Shown in pieces: positions 26,123 to 34,442 of a stretch of DNA of 64,000 nt. The DNA comes from Aliiruegeria lutimaris (GTDB lineage: Bacteria; Pseudomonadota; Alphaproteobacteria; Rhodobacterales; Rhodobacteraceae), in assembly GCF_900099935.1 (NCBI RefSeq), contig NZ_FNEK01000011.1:35499-99498 (forward strand), given 5' to 3'. The position numbers and the translations under genes are program-made. The stretch's first letter is position 1. Each line of letters starts with the position of its first letter. The notes under the pieces are model-generated. The model worked only from the letters and a program-made list of their open reading frames with translations, was not told where the DNA came from and did no database searches.

Positions 26123-26644
26123 ATGTTTCGTATCATGTTGCTCACATTTCTGATCGGGTTCGGCCATCAGGTGAACGCGGGTGCCGTGTCTGGAGAGTTC
26201 CCTTCCATCGACGGCGGAACCATTTCGCTCGAGGAGTGGCGCGGTGGGCCGGTTCTCGTTGTCAACACGGCCTCTCGCTGTGGCTTCACCCATCAATATG
26301 ACGATCTCCAGGCGCTCTATGATCGTTACCGGAAGCGCGGTTTCCAGCTGCTCGCGGTCCCTTCGAACGACTTCAAGCAGGAACTCGCGACCGCCGAGGA
26401 GGTCAAGGATTTCTGCGCGGTGAATTTCGACCTCGACCTACCGATGACCGAAATAACCCATGTGCGGGGCGCGAATGGGCACCCATTCTACAAGCAAGTC
26501 CGCGAGGCGACCGGATTTGTTCCACGGTGGAATTTCAACAAGATTCTGATCGGTCCCGATGGGGAAGTCGTGAAAACGTGGCGCTCGCGGGTGAACCCGT
26601 TGTCGGACCAGATCACCGGCGAGATCGAGGCTCTGTTGCAGTGA
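26123..26644 (+). CDS. glutathione peroxidase family protein, exported
   Basis: 173 residues from ATG 26123. The N-terminus (MFRIMLLTFLIGFGHQVNA-GA) looks like a Sec signal peptide, so the enzyme should be periplasmic. The peroxidatic Cys is residue 53 in NTASRCGFTHQY; PSNDFKQE replaces the commoner CNQFGGQEP, and WNFNK supplies the conserved Trp and Asn. It reduces hydroperoxides, including lipid peroxides, using glutathione or, in many cysteine GPx enzymes, thioredoxin. An RpoE-type promoter upstream places it in the singlet-oxygen response, in keeping with RpoE control of a GPx in Rhodobacter sphaeroides. Confidence 0.92.
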   Translation: MFRIMLLTFLIGFGHQVNAGAVSGEFPSIDGGTISLEEWRGGPVLVVNTASRCGFTHQYDDLQALYDRYRKRGFQLLAVPSNDFKQELATAEEVKDFCAVNFDLDLPMTEITHVRGANGHPFYKQVREATGFVPRWNFNKILIGPDGEVVKTWRSRVNPLSDQITGEIEALLQ

Positions 26645-26710
26645 CCGACGGCAAAAGAATCGCAATAACAACGCGGGTCGGCGTCCGGCAAAACGGGCGA
26701 AAGCGTCCGT

Positions 26711-27433
26711 TCAGCCTAGGCGAAAGGCCACGAAATCGGGCAAGAACTGAAGCCCGCGAATGATCCACGAAAACGGGGCCGGAAAGTCGGTGCGAAAACG
26801 TCGGGATTTCATGGCGCGCACCACGTGTCCGGCGGCCTGATCGGGCGACATCAGCATCGGCATCCGAAACGTGTTCTTTTCCGTCAACCGCGTGCGGATG
26901 AAGCCCGGATTGACGAGGCGGACAGTGACCCCACTTCTTTTCAGGTCATAGCGCATCGTCTCCGCGAGGCTGATCAATGCCGCCTTGCTGGCGCCATAAC
27001 CCACCGCCGCGGGAAGCCCGCGATATCCGGCAAGCGACCCCACGAGGGTGATGTCCCCCGAACCCTGCTTGACGAATCCCGGCACGACCTCGCCAAGCAT
27101 CCTTAGGGCGCCGAGATAGTTGACGTCGCACATGTTCAGCGCCTGATCCGTGTTCCAGTCGCCTGTCCGCATAGGGTCATAGGCGCCCGCATTGTATATA
27201 ACGCCGTCGAGTGGCCCGACGGCTTCGGCGGAACGTCTCACAGAGTCTGAATCCGTCACATCCATTGCAACTGCGCGGGCGTTGGGAAGCTCGGCCACCA
27301 ACGCCTCCAGCCGCGCAGCGTTTCGGGAGGAAACGACCAACGTGGCGCCTTCCTGTGCCAACTGCCGTGCAAGGGCGCGGCCCAGTCCTTCACTGGCGCC
27401 AACGAGCCAGTAGGTCTTTCCCTGAAATGTCAT
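26711..27433 (-). CDS. short-chain dehydrogenase/reductase of the RpoE-linked lipid cluster
   Basis: 240 residues from the ATG at 27433. Rossmann motif VGASEGLGRALA near residue 11, NAGAYDP, catalytic YGASKAA (YxxxK) near 148 and PGFIRTRLT afterwards: a classical NAD(P)-dependent SDR. The start overlaps the TGA of the DUF1365 gene (ATGA), so both are translated together. SDRs of this type belong to the RpoE-ChrR regulated cluster in Rhodobacter. The substrate is unknown, probably a lipid or fatty-acid derivative. Confidence 0.92.
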   Translation of the reverse strand: MTFQGKTYWLVGASEGLGRALARQLAQEGATLVVSSRNAARLEALVAELPNARAVAMDVTDSDSVRRSAEAVGPLDGVIYNAGAYDPMRTGDWNTDQALNMCDVNYLGALRMLGEVVPGFVKQGSGDITLVGSLAGYRGLPAAVGYGASKAALISLAETMRYDLKRSGVTVRLVNPGFIRTRLTEKNTFRMPMLMSPDQAAGHVVRAMKSRRFRTDFPAPFSWIIRGLQFLPDFVAFRLG

Positions 27434-28203
27434 GCCTCGTTCTCCGACAGGGCATGACCATTGGAGACAAGCGTCTCTGGCGGCGGCTGCCGTTTCAGGA
27501 AGGGCGCGCGTTTCAGATAGAGGATCAACGCCTGCCAATGGATCAGCGCCAGTACACGCGCGGCACCGAAGGGCCGGCGCAGGGCGGACCAGGCCAGCGA
27601 ATTGTTCGTCGCCGGGCGGCGGTTGCCCTTCAGCGTGGCGATCACTCCCTCGCGCCCGTTTTCATAAGTGATGCGGATATCCACCGAGCTGTCGGTCAGT
27701 CCGAAATTGAAATGGTACTCCCCGGCAATCTTCTGAAAGGGCGAGACATGCATCAGTTTCGTGGCTGTCAGCCTGTCCGTTCGTAGGATCGGACGAAAAT
27801 CGTCATGGGCGCAGACGTAGCAGTGGCGCTGGCCGAAAGTGCTGTTGACCTCTGCCACGAAGGCGCAGGGCTGGTCGTCGCGCAATGCGATCCAGAAGCT
27901 CACGGGGTTGAATTGGAACCAGAGAAAGCTCGGCTGGGTCAGCAGCACAAGTCGAGCCCCCTCGAGAGGGAAGCCGCGCGCTGCAAGTATGTCCCTGAAC
28001 CAATCGACGCCCCGACCGTGGCCGCGCGGCCCGCCGTGGTCACGGTCGGAAATATGCCAGAGGTTGAAGCGGTTGAACGACAGCAGTCCGGGCCCGTCCG
28101 CCGCAGGCAGATCGGCAAGCACGAAATCCACGCCATACTGAAAGGCGTTCTTCAGTTGCCCGCGTCGGGCGTGGAATGTCTGTCCGGCGATATGATCGAT
28201 CAT
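27430..28203 (-). CDS. DUF1365 family protein
   Basis: 257 residues from the ATG at 28203; the frame is open to 28287, but the family's usual start (DHIAGQTFHARRGQLKNAFQYGVDFVLAD) matches the shorter form. Motifs include LTQPSFLWFQFNPVSFWIA, HCYVCAHDD and MHVSPFQ. DUF1365 genes are almost always next to a flavin amine-oxidase-like protein and a cyclopropane-fatty-acid-synthase-like enzyme, as here, and are implicated in modifying membrane fatty acids; the activity is not established. It is the first gene of the operon with the SDR. Confidence 0.9.
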   Translation of the reverse strand: MIDHIAGQTFHARRGQLKNAFQYGVDFVLADLPAADGPGLLSFNRFNLWHISDRDHGGPRGHGRGVDWFRDILAARGFPLEGARLVLLTQPSFLWFQFNPVSFWIALRDDQPCAFVAEVNSTFGQRHCYVCAHDDFRPILRTDRLTATKLMHVSPFQKIAGEYHFNFGLTDSSVDIRITYENGREGVIATLKGNRRPATNNSLAWSALRRPFGAARVLALIHWQALILYLKRAPFLKRQPPPETLVSNGHALSENEA

Positions 28204-28209
28204 GTTTCC

Positions 28210-28237
28210 ATTACGCAGGATGCCGGCCAGCGGATCG
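28210..28237 (-). promoter_or_regulatory. possible RpoE-type promoter of the DUF1365-SDR operon
   Basis: On the minus strand, CGATCC (28237-28232), an 18-nt spacer, then TAAT (28213-28210). One base of the -35 differs from TGATCC. Transcription would begin almost at the ATG (28203), giving a leaderless or nearly leaderless mRNA. Confidence 0.4.
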
Positions 28238-28318
28238 ATCTTTTTTCGAAATCCGTAACGGGCAAGCCTTTTCCGGCCCTGTGGCACCGATGTCCGGGAG
28301 ATTTCGCAAGAGAATTAT

Positions 28319-28346
28319 TGATCCGATGCAACGCACCCTCCGTAAT
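28319..28346 (+). promoter_or_regulatory. RpoE-type promoter of the FAD-oxidoreductase/Cfa operon
   Basis: TGATCC (28319-28324), an 18-nt spacer, TAAT (28343-28346). It shares TTATTGATCCG with the rpoE promoter at 33775. The predicted start (about 28353) leaves some 20 nt of leader containing GAGGG before the ATG at 28373. Confidence 0.7.
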
Positions 28347-28372
28347 GCCTCGAAACACTGCTTGAGGGTCTC

Positions 28373-29701
28373 ATGTTCGATTGCCAGCCAAATCCACGGA
28401 AAAGGATCGCCATCGTCGGCGGTGGAATCTCGGGCCTTTCGGCGGCCTATTACCTCTCACCGCACCACGATGTGATCCTCTTCGAGGCGGGCAGCCGGTT
28501 GGGCGGGCATGCTCGCACCGTCACCGCCGGGCTTCGTGGCGATCAACCGGTCGATACCGGCTTCATCGTGTTCAATTACGCGACCTATCCCAACCTGACC
28601 CGGCTGTTTAACGACCTCGACGTGCCCGTGATGCGCAGCGACATGAGCTTTGGCGCGAGTATCGATGGCGGCCGGATCGAATACGGCCTCGGTAGCCTGA
28701 ACGGGCTGCTCGCGCAGCGCAGCAACCTGATGCGGCCGCAGTTCCATGGTATGGTGGCCGACATTATTCGGTTCGGAAAACGTGCCGAGGCGGCCGCGCG
28801 TGATGACAGCGTGTCTATCGGCGAGCTGGTCGAGGAACTGAAGCTGGGCCGCTGGTTCCGCGACTATTACCTGATGCCGATGTGCGGCGCGATCTGGTCG
28901 ACCTCGGTCGATGAGGTCGACCGTTTCCCCGCGCGGTCGCTCGTGCGCTTCTTCCGCAACCATGCGCTGCTGGCGGGCTCCGGCAAGCACCAGTGGTGGA
29001 CGGTTAAGGGCGGCAGCGTCGAATACGTGCGTCGTTTGCGGGACTCCCTCATGGTGCGCGGCGTCTCGATCCACCTGAATGCGCCTGCCATCGGCCTCAA
29101 GCGCGATGCCTCAGGGGCAACGTTGCGCATCGCTGGGGGACATGAGGCGTCTTTCGACGAAGTGATCCTTGCCTGTCATTCGGATCAGGCGCTGGCGATC
29201 CTCGGCGCTGACGCGCGACCGGCAGAACGCGTCCATCTCGGCGCGATCCGTTACCAGACCAACAGCGCGGTCCTGCACCGGGACCCGGCCCAGATGCCGA
29301 AGCGGCGCGCATGCTGGTCGAGCTGGGCCTATCGCTCGCAGGACGGGGCGATCGGCGTGACCTACTGGATGAACCGCCTGCAGAACATTCCCGAGAGCGA
29401 TCCGCTTTTCGTCACCCTGAATCCGTCTTCGGAGATTCCCGATGACCTGGTGTATGATCGCAAGGACTTCGCCCACCCGGTCTTTGATGGTCCGGCGCTG
29501 AAGGCGCAGAGCGGATTGCAGGCGATCCAGGGAGAAAATCACACCTGGTTTGCCGGTGCCTATAACCGCCACGGCTTCCACGAAGATGGCATCGCCAGCG
29601 CGTTGCGTATCACGCGCAGGCTCACCCCGACACAGACAGAGGATTCACGCAATGAACCTGACTTCGAAAGCACTGAAGACCGAATTCCTGTCGACCTGTG
29701 A
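28373..29701 (+). CDS. FAD-dependent oxidoreductase (amine-oxidase-like, NAD(P)/FAD-binding)
   Basis: 442 residues with an FAD dinucleotide-binding motif IVGGGISGLSAAYYL near residue 13, then FEAGSRLGGHARTV and DTGFIVFNYATYPNL, typical of the flavin-containing amine oxidoreductases that accompany DUF1365 and Cfa-like genes. Its 3' end overlaps the cfa-like gene by 50 bp in another frame, so the start of the latter lies inside it. It probably oxidises or desaturates a lipid substrate. First gene of a six-gene operon with an RpoE-type promoter. Confidence 0.93.
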   Translation: MFDCQPNPRKRIAIVGGGISGLSAAYYLSPHHDVILFEAGSRLGGHARTVTAGLRGDQPVDTGFIVFNYATYPNLTRLFNDLDVPVMRSDMSFGASIDGGRIEYGLGSLNGLLAQRSNLMRPQFHGMVADIIRFGKRAEAAARDDSVSIGELVEELKLGRWFRDYYLMPMCGAIWSTSVDEVDRFPARSLVRFFRNHALLAGSGKHQWWTVKGGSVEYVRRLRDSLMVRGVSIHLNAPAIGLKRDASGATLRIAGGHEASFDEVILACHSDQALAILGADARPAERVHLGAIRYQTNSAVLHRDPAQMPKRRACWSSWAYRSQDGAIGVTYWMNRLQNIPESDPLFVTLNPSSEIPDDLVYDRKDFAHPVFDGPALKAQSGLQAIQGENHTWFAGAYNRHGFHEDGIASALRITRRLTPTQTEDSRNEPDFESTEDRIPVDL

Positions 29702-30812
29702 ACGGTTGAGCGAAGGACGTCTGACCATCCGCACGCCCGACGGCGAGACCTATCACTTCGGCAGCCACGGCGCCGAGGCGGAAATGGAGATCCGCGACTG
29801 GTCGGCCGTGGCCGCCATCGCCGCGCACGGGCAGGTCGGGCTCGGAGAGGCCTATGTGCAGGGATTGTGGGACACGCCCTCGGTCGAGGGCCTTGTCACA
29901 CTGGCCATGCGCAACCGGGAAGAAATGGGTGCTTACGATCATGCGGGCGCGTTTAGCCGGCTGAAGTTTCGCCTTGTCGATACGGTCCTGCGGGCCAATT
30001 CCCGGCGCGGTGCCCGCCGCAACATTCGCGCGCACTACGACGTTGGCAACGAGTTTTACCAGCTCTGGCTGGACGAGGGCATGACCTATTCCTCGGCGTT
30101 GTTCGACAACGGCGCCAACAGTCTGGCCGAGGGCCAGTTGCGCAAGAACGCGCGCGCGCTTTCGCGTCTTTCGGAGGGTTCCCGGGTTCTGGAAATCGGC
30201 TGTGGCTGGGGCGGGTTCGCCGAACAGGCCGCCGAATCCGGTCGGGACGTGTCCGCGGTTACCATTTCGCGCAGCCAGCAAAGCTATGCAGAGGCGCGGC
30301 TGGATGGGCGCGCGGACATCCAGCTTCGGGACTATCGCGATATCAAGGGGCGGTATGACAACATCGTCTCAATCGAAATGATCGAAGCGGTCGGTGAACG
30401 CTACTGGCCGAGCTATTTCGGCACTATCCAGCGCAGCCTCACCGAAGGCGGGCGGGCGCTGGTGCAGGCGATCACCGTGCCGGACGCGTTCTTCGAGACC
30501 TATCGCAACTCGTCGGACTTCATCCGGCAATACGTTTTCCCGGGTGGCATGCTGCTGTCGGACCGCGTTATCGCGGAGCAAGCGAGCGCGGCCGGGCTGG
30601 CGGTTCAGAACAGCTTTGCTTTCGGCCATGACTATGCCCGGACCTGCCGGATCTGGGCCGATCGCCTGGCCCGGCAGAAGCGCCGGATCATCGCGCTCGG
30701 CCATGACGAGCCCTTCTTCCGCAACTGGCAGTATTACCTCGAGATCTGCGCCGCGTCCTTCGCGGTCGGGCACACCAATGTCGTGCAGGTGGAACTGGCC
30801 CATGCGTCGTAG
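29652..30812 (+). CDS. cyclopropane-fatty-acyl-phospholipid synthase family methyltransferase
   Basis: 386 residues (E. coli Cfa has 382) from ATG 29652. SAM-binding motif VLEIGCGWGGFAEQAAESG near residue 180, preceded by RRNIRAHYDVGNEFYQLWLD and followed by SIEMIEAVGERYWPSYF, all Cfa signatures. The enzyme methylates unsaturated acyl chains of membrane phospholipids using SAM. Relatives in Rhodobacter sphaeroides lie in the RpoE-controlled cluster, and a Cfa-like protein there is needed for the response to singlet oxygen; whether this one makes cyclopropane, methyl-branched or furan precursors cannot be decided. Confidence 0.93.
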   Translation: MNLTSKALKTEFLSTCERLSEGRLTIRTPDGETYHFGSHGAEAEMEIRDWSAVAAIAAHGQVGLGEAYVQGLWDTPSVEGLVTLAMRNREEMGAYDHAGAFSRLKFRLVDTVLRANSRRGARRNIRAHYDVGNEFYQLWLDEGMTYSSALFDNGANSLAEGQLRKNARALSRLSEGSRVLEIGCGWGGFAEQAAESGRDVSAVTISRSQQSYAEARLDGRADIQLRDYRDIKGRYDNIVSIEMIEAVGERYWPSYFGTIQRSLTEGGRALVQAITVPDAFFETYRNSSDFIRQYVFPGGMLLSDRVIAEQASAAGLAVQNSFAFGHDYARTCRIWADRLARQKRRIIALGHDEPFFRNWQYYLEICAASFAVGHTNVVQVELAHAS

Positions 30813-31296
30813 GGTTCTGTTGCTGGCCGCGCTGCTTGCCGCGAGTGTTGCATCGGTCTCTTCGGCGGATGCAGCGTTTTCGGGGGCCAGCGAACGTGGC
30901 AGCGCCGTCTATCGTCACCTCGGGTTCCCGGTCTACGAGGCGCGGCTCTTCACCAAGGGCGGCGCGCCTCTCGACTGGAACCGGGATTTCGGGCTGGAGC
31001 TGCGTTACCTGCGCAACTTCACCCAATACGACCTCGTGGAGAGCACGATGCGCGAGTTGAACCGCACGGGCGCCCCCTTGCCAGTGCGTTCCCAGCTCGA
31101 AACCTGCTTCTCCGACGTGCGCAAGGGCGATCGCTACCTCGCTGTGACGGACGGGCCAGACCGGATCTCCTTCCGGCTGAACGGCACTCGAACATGCACC
31201 TTGTCGCATCCGCAGATCACCAACCGCTTCATGGGGATCTTCCTTGGCGAGAACAGCCGTTCCGCCAGCTTCACCCGGAAATTGCTTGGACAATGA
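30802..31296 (+). CDS. exported chalcone-isomerase-like protein
   Basis: 164 residues from ATG 30802, overlapping the cfa-like stop by 11 nt. A signal peptide (RRRVLLLAALLAASVASVSSADA) precedes a compact domain with VYRHLGFPVYEARLFTKGG and ELRYLRNF, the pattern of the bacterial chalcone-isomerase-like (CHI-like) family. These proteins share the flavonoid-enzyme fold and are thought to bind fatty acids; bacterial members are not known isomerases. Location in the lipid operon fits a periplasmic lipid-binding role. Its stop overlaps the next start (ATGA). Confidence 0.8.
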   Translation: MRRRVLLLAALLAASVASVSSADAAFSGASERGSAVYRHLGFPVYEARLFTKGGAPLDWNRDFGLELRYLRNFTQYDLVESTMRELNRTGAPLPVRSQLETCFSDVRKGDRYLAVTDGPDRISFRLNGTRTCTLSHPQITNRFMGIFLGENSRSASFTRKLLGQ

Positions 31297-32558
31297 GCGA
31301 GCTCGCGCAGGCAGAACCGGTGCAGTCCACGCAGATTTATCCGCGCGTGAGCCTCTATGCGCTGATGCTCGCGGCGGCGGGGATTCCGCTCTACATCCAC
31401 CTGCCGCGCTTCGCCTCCGTTCACCTCGATATCGGCCTGGCGGCGATCGGAACCCTGCTACTCGCAATCCGCCTCGTGGATCTCGTGCAGGATCCGGCGC
31501 TCGGCTGGGCGATTGACCGCTGGCCGAATGCGCAACCGCTCTTTGCGATGCTGGCCGCAGCCGGGTTGGCGATTGGCTTTCCGCTCCTGTTCCTGTTGGA
31601 GCCCGGCGCCCATGTGCTCTGGCAATTGATTGCGGTGCTGCTGCTGCTCTTCTCGGCCTACAGCCTCGGGATGATACTGCTCTATGGCCGCAGTTCCACG
31701 CTTGCCGCCAGTCCGGAGCCGCGCGCGCTGTTGACGCTCGCGGGATGGCGCGAAGCGGGCATGCTGGCCGGTGTCGTGCTTGCCGCGATGGCGCCGGCGC
31801 TGCTGGCAGGCCCGGGCGATGAGCTTACGGGCTACCGCGCTTTTGGCCTGATGCTTGGCGGCATAGCCTGCATCGTCGCCGCGGCAACCCTGCCGATGTG
31901 GCGCCGCCCTGTACGCCCAAGCTCGCAATTGACGATATCGGGGTTGCGCCAAGCGGGTGCGCTGCGCCTGCTGGCCCTTGCGCTGGTCAACAGCCTGCCC
32001 GTCGCGATCACCTCGACGCTGTTCCTGTTCTTCGTGGAAGACAGGCTCGCGCTCTCCGGCATGGCCGGGCCCTTCCTGATCCTGTTCTTCGTCTGTGCCG
32101 GGCTGAGCGTGCCGGGCTGGGCGCGGCTGACCAACCGCATCGGCCCCCGCGCAGTGTTGCTGATTGCCATGCCGCTTGCGATTTTGGGTTTTGTCGGCGC
32201 CGCTTTCCTCGGCCCGGGACAGGGCACCGCTTTCGCCGCGATCTGCATCGTTTCCGGTGCGGCGCTTGGCGCGGATATGGTGGTCCTGCCGGCGATGTTC
32301 TCAATCGCGTTGACCCGCTCCGGGCTCAATGCTTCCGCCGCCTTCGGCATCTGGTCCTTTGCCGGAAAGCTGGGGCTGGCGCTTGCCGCCTTTCTTGTCT
32401 TTCCCGCCCTGCAATCCAGCGGTTTCACCCCCGGGCAGGAGAACGCGCCCGACGCCCTGCGCGCCCTGACCATCGCCTATGCGATCATCCCCTGCCTGCT
32501 GAAATTACTCGCCATGGCCTTCGTCCTGGCGCTTCCAACCGAGGAGCCATCCCGATGA
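31293..32558 (+). CDS. MFS transporter of the lipid/RpoE operon (MelB-like)
   Basis: 421 residues with twelve predicted membrane helices. The start ATG 31293 overlaps the previous stop. The N-terminal YALMLAAAGIPLYIHLPRFASVHL and the region LVQDPALGWAIDRWP (loop 2-3, DPxxG.xxDR) are typical of the GPH/MelB-type branch of MFS. Substrate unknown. It is a constant member of the Cfa/DUF1365/DUF3833 cluster and could move a lipid precursor or product. Confidence 0.9.
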   Translation: MSELAQAEPVQSTQIYPRVSLYALMLAAAGIPLYIHLPRFASVHLDIGLAAIGTLLLAIRLVDLVQDPALGWAIDRWPNAQPLFAMLAAAGLAIGFPLLFLLEPGAHVLWQLIAVLLLLFSAYSLGMILLYGRSSTLAASPEPRALLTLAGWREAGMLAGVVLAAMAPALLAGPGDELTGYRAFGLMLGGIACIVAAATLPMWRRPVRPSSQLTISGLRQAGALRLLALALVNSLPVAITSTLFLFFVEDRLALSGMAGPFLILFFVCAGLSVPGWARLTNRIGPRAVLLIAMPLAILGFVGAAFLGPGQGTAFAAICIVSGAALGADMVVLPAMFSIALTRSGLNASAAFGIWSFAGKLGLALAAFLVFPALQSSGFTPGQENAPDALRALTIAYAIIPCLLKLLAMAFVLALPTEEPSR

Positions 32559-33139
32559 AGATGACCATCCTGCTGATAATAGTCGTTGGTGTGTTCACCA
32601 TCATGTCCGCGCGCTCGCTGTTGCTGAGCTTTCGCGCCCAGCGACCGGCCGACTATGCCGCCACAACTCCGGCTTTCGATCTGAAGAAACACCTGGGCGG
32701 CCCGATCTTGTCAGAGGGGCTGATCTATGGACCCAACGGCCGGATGACCAACAGCTTCGTTGCGCAGATGCATGGCGAATGGGAAGGCAACACCGGCACG
32801 TTGAGCGAGGACTTCACCTATTCCAACGGCAAGCGCATGCAGCGAAAGTGGTTCCTCACGCTCGGCCCCGGCAATGCGTTCACCGCAACCGCCGATGATA
32901 TCGAGGGAATGGCGACCGGGGAGATCTCGGGCTCCACTGTGATGATGCGCTACCGCATTCGCCTGCCAGAGGACGCGGGCGGACACGTGCTGAACGTGAC
33001 CGACTGGCTCTATCTCACCGAGGGTGGCGTGATCATGAACCGCTCGGAGATGCGCAAGTTCGGCATCAAAGTGGCCGAACTGATCGCCACGATGCGGCCC
33101 GACCCTGCCGAGGCCCAGCAATCCATCGCAGCGCAATAG
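32555..33139 (+). CDS. DUF3833 family protein, membrane-anchored
   Basis: 194 residues from ATG 32555 (ATGA overlap with the MFS gene). One N-terminal hydrophobic segment (residues 2-22) anchors or exports a lipocalin-like domain with AQMHGEWEGNTGTLSEDFTYSNG, AEMRKFG-like and MRYRIRLPE stretches. The function is not established; the context points to handling of modified lipids in the envelope. It is followed by a second, lipoprotein member of the same family, so the pair are likely paralogues. Confidence 0.85.
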   Translation: MKMTILLIIVVGVFTIMSARSLLLSFRAQRPADYAATTPAFDLKKHLGGPILSEGLIYGPNGRMTNSFVAQMHGEWEGNTGTLSEDFTYSNGKRMQRKWFLTLGPGNAFTATADDIEGMATGEISGSTVMMRYRIRLPEDAGGHVLNVTDWLYLTEGGVIMNRSEMRKFGIKVAELIATMRPDPAEAQQSIAAQ

Positions 33140-33161
33140 CTCCAGTGAAATGGGACATATC

Positions 33162-33689
33162 ATGATCAGAATACTCATCACCTTTGCGCTGCTCCTGACC
33201 CTTGCCGCCTGTTCCGGGCGGCCCGGTCCGAAGGATGCCGTGCTCTCGGACAGGCAACTCAACCTCGAGGAATTCTTCGAGGGCCGGACCATTGCCCATG
33301 GCCAGTTCCAGGACCGGTTTGGCACCGTTCAGCGGCGGTTCGTCGTCGAGATAGAGGGCACCTGGGATGGCAGCAATCTGCGGCTGGTCGAAGATTTCAC
33401 CTATGACGACGGCGAGACGGAGCAGCGGATCTGGACGCTGAAAAAGACCGGCGAGGACAGCTGGACCGGAACGGCGCCCGGCGTGCTGGGCGAAGCCAAG
33501 GGCGTCGAACGCGGCGACAGCTTCAACTGGGCCTACCGCATCGACCTGCCGGGACGCAAAGGCACCATGCGGGTCGATTTTGACGACTGGATGTGGCTGA
33601 TGACGGATGATCGCCTTCTCAACCGGGCCTATGTCTCGCGCTTTGGCGTCACTCTCGGCGAGGCGATCATCATGTTCGAGAAGCTGTGA
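33162..33689 (+). CDS. DUF3833 family lipoprotein
   Basis: 175 residues from ATG 33162 (an ATG at 33150 adds four residues). Signal peptide MIRILITFALLLTLAAC carries a lipobox LAAC, so the mature protein is lipid-anchored at the Cys. The domain repeats the pattern of the preceding gene (VEIEGTWDGSNLRLVEDFTYDDG against MHGEWEGNTGTLSEDFTYSNG) and ends VSRFGVTLGEAIIMFEKL. It is the last gene of the RpoE-promoted lipid operon; the next gene has its own promoter. Confidence 0.85.
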   Translation: MIRILITFALLLTLAACSGRPGPKDAVLSDRQLNLEEFFEGRTIAHGQFQDRFGTVQRRFVVEIEGTWDGSNLRLVEDFTYDDGETEQRIWTLKKTGEDSWTGTAPGVLGEAKGVERGDSFNWAYRIDLPGRKGTMRVDFDDWMWLMTDDRLLNRAYVSRFGVTLGEAIIMFEKL

Positions 33690-33774
33690 GCGGCCGTCCT
33701 AATACGCCGAACAAACGGAATACGGTTTCCCGAGAGTGGCTCCGTACATGGCGGATCGATTTTCAAAACTTTAT

Positions 33775-33802
33775 TGATCCGCTCTCGCCAATCGAACGTA
33801 GC
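33775..33802 (+). promoter_or_regulatory. RpoE-type autoregulatory promoter of rpoE-chrR
   Basis: TGATCC (33775-33780), an 18-nt spacer, then TAGC (33799-33802). Transcription from about 33808 would give a leader of roughly 90 nt before the preferred rpoE start at 33899. Autoregulation is standard for RpoE-ChrR systems. Confidence 0.65.
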
Positions 33803-33898
33803 TAGACCATGCTGTCCGAAGTCCTTGATATCCACGATACGCCTGCCCATTACTTCTCAAGGGCCGAGGGGAGCGTGAAATTGGTTTCGGAACCAGAG

Positions 33899-34441
33899 AT
33901 GGACATGTCGCCGGAGACAACGTGGATGCTTGCCGTGCGCGACAAGCGCTGCCGCGAGTCGTTCGGCGCGCTGTTCGATCACTTCGCACCAAGGCTCAAG
34001 GGGTTCATCATGCGGTCGGGAACGACAGCGGATCAGGCAGAGGAAATCGTGCAGGACGTCATGTTGACGGTCTGGCGCAAGGCGTCCCATTTCGATCCGC
34101 ACAGGGCTCAGGTTTCTGCCTGGATCTACCAGATAGCCCGCAATCGCCACATCGACATCATGCGCAAGGAACGGCGCCCTGTTCCGGAGGCTCTGAAGGA
34201 AGAGCCGAACACGGAACCGGATGCAGGCCAGATACTGGCGCTTGAACAGGAAACACGGGTACTGAAATTGGCTATCTCACGCCTCAGCGAGGATCAGCGG
34301 GACTTGATCGAAAAAGCCTATCTGGGCGAGCTATCCCACACGGAGATCCAAGAGCAAACGGGCCTGCCGCTCGGAACCGTGAAGTCGCGGATCCGGCTCG
34401 GGCTGGAACGGCTGCGGCACGAATTGCGGGAGCTGCGATAA
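33899..34441 (+). CDS. rpoE: ECF sigma factor RpoE (singlet-oxygen response, ChrR-controlled)
   Basis: 180 residues from ATG 33899. The frame is open to an ATG at 33809, but the shorter form aligns with Rhodobacter sphaeroides RpoE from its first residues and leaves room for the promoter at 33775. Region 2: FGALFDHFAPRLKGFIMRSGTTADQAEEIVQDVMLTVW and VSAWIYQIARNRHIDIMRKERR; region 4: LSHTEIQEQTGLPLGTVKSRIRLGLERLR. It directs transcription of genes against singlet oxygen and is held inactive by the zinc protein ChrR encoded next. Candidate targets with matching promoters occur in the preceding 8 kb. Confidence 0.93.
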   Translation: MDMSPETTWMLAVRDKRCRESFGALFDHFAPRLKGFIMRSGTTADQAEEIVQDVMLTVWRKASHFDPHRAQVSAWIYQIARNRHIDIMRKERRPVPEALKEEPNTEPDAGQILALEQETRVLKLAISRLSEDQRDLIEKAYLGELSHTEIQEQTGLPLGTVKSRIRLGLERLRHELRELR

Positions 34442-34442
34442 G

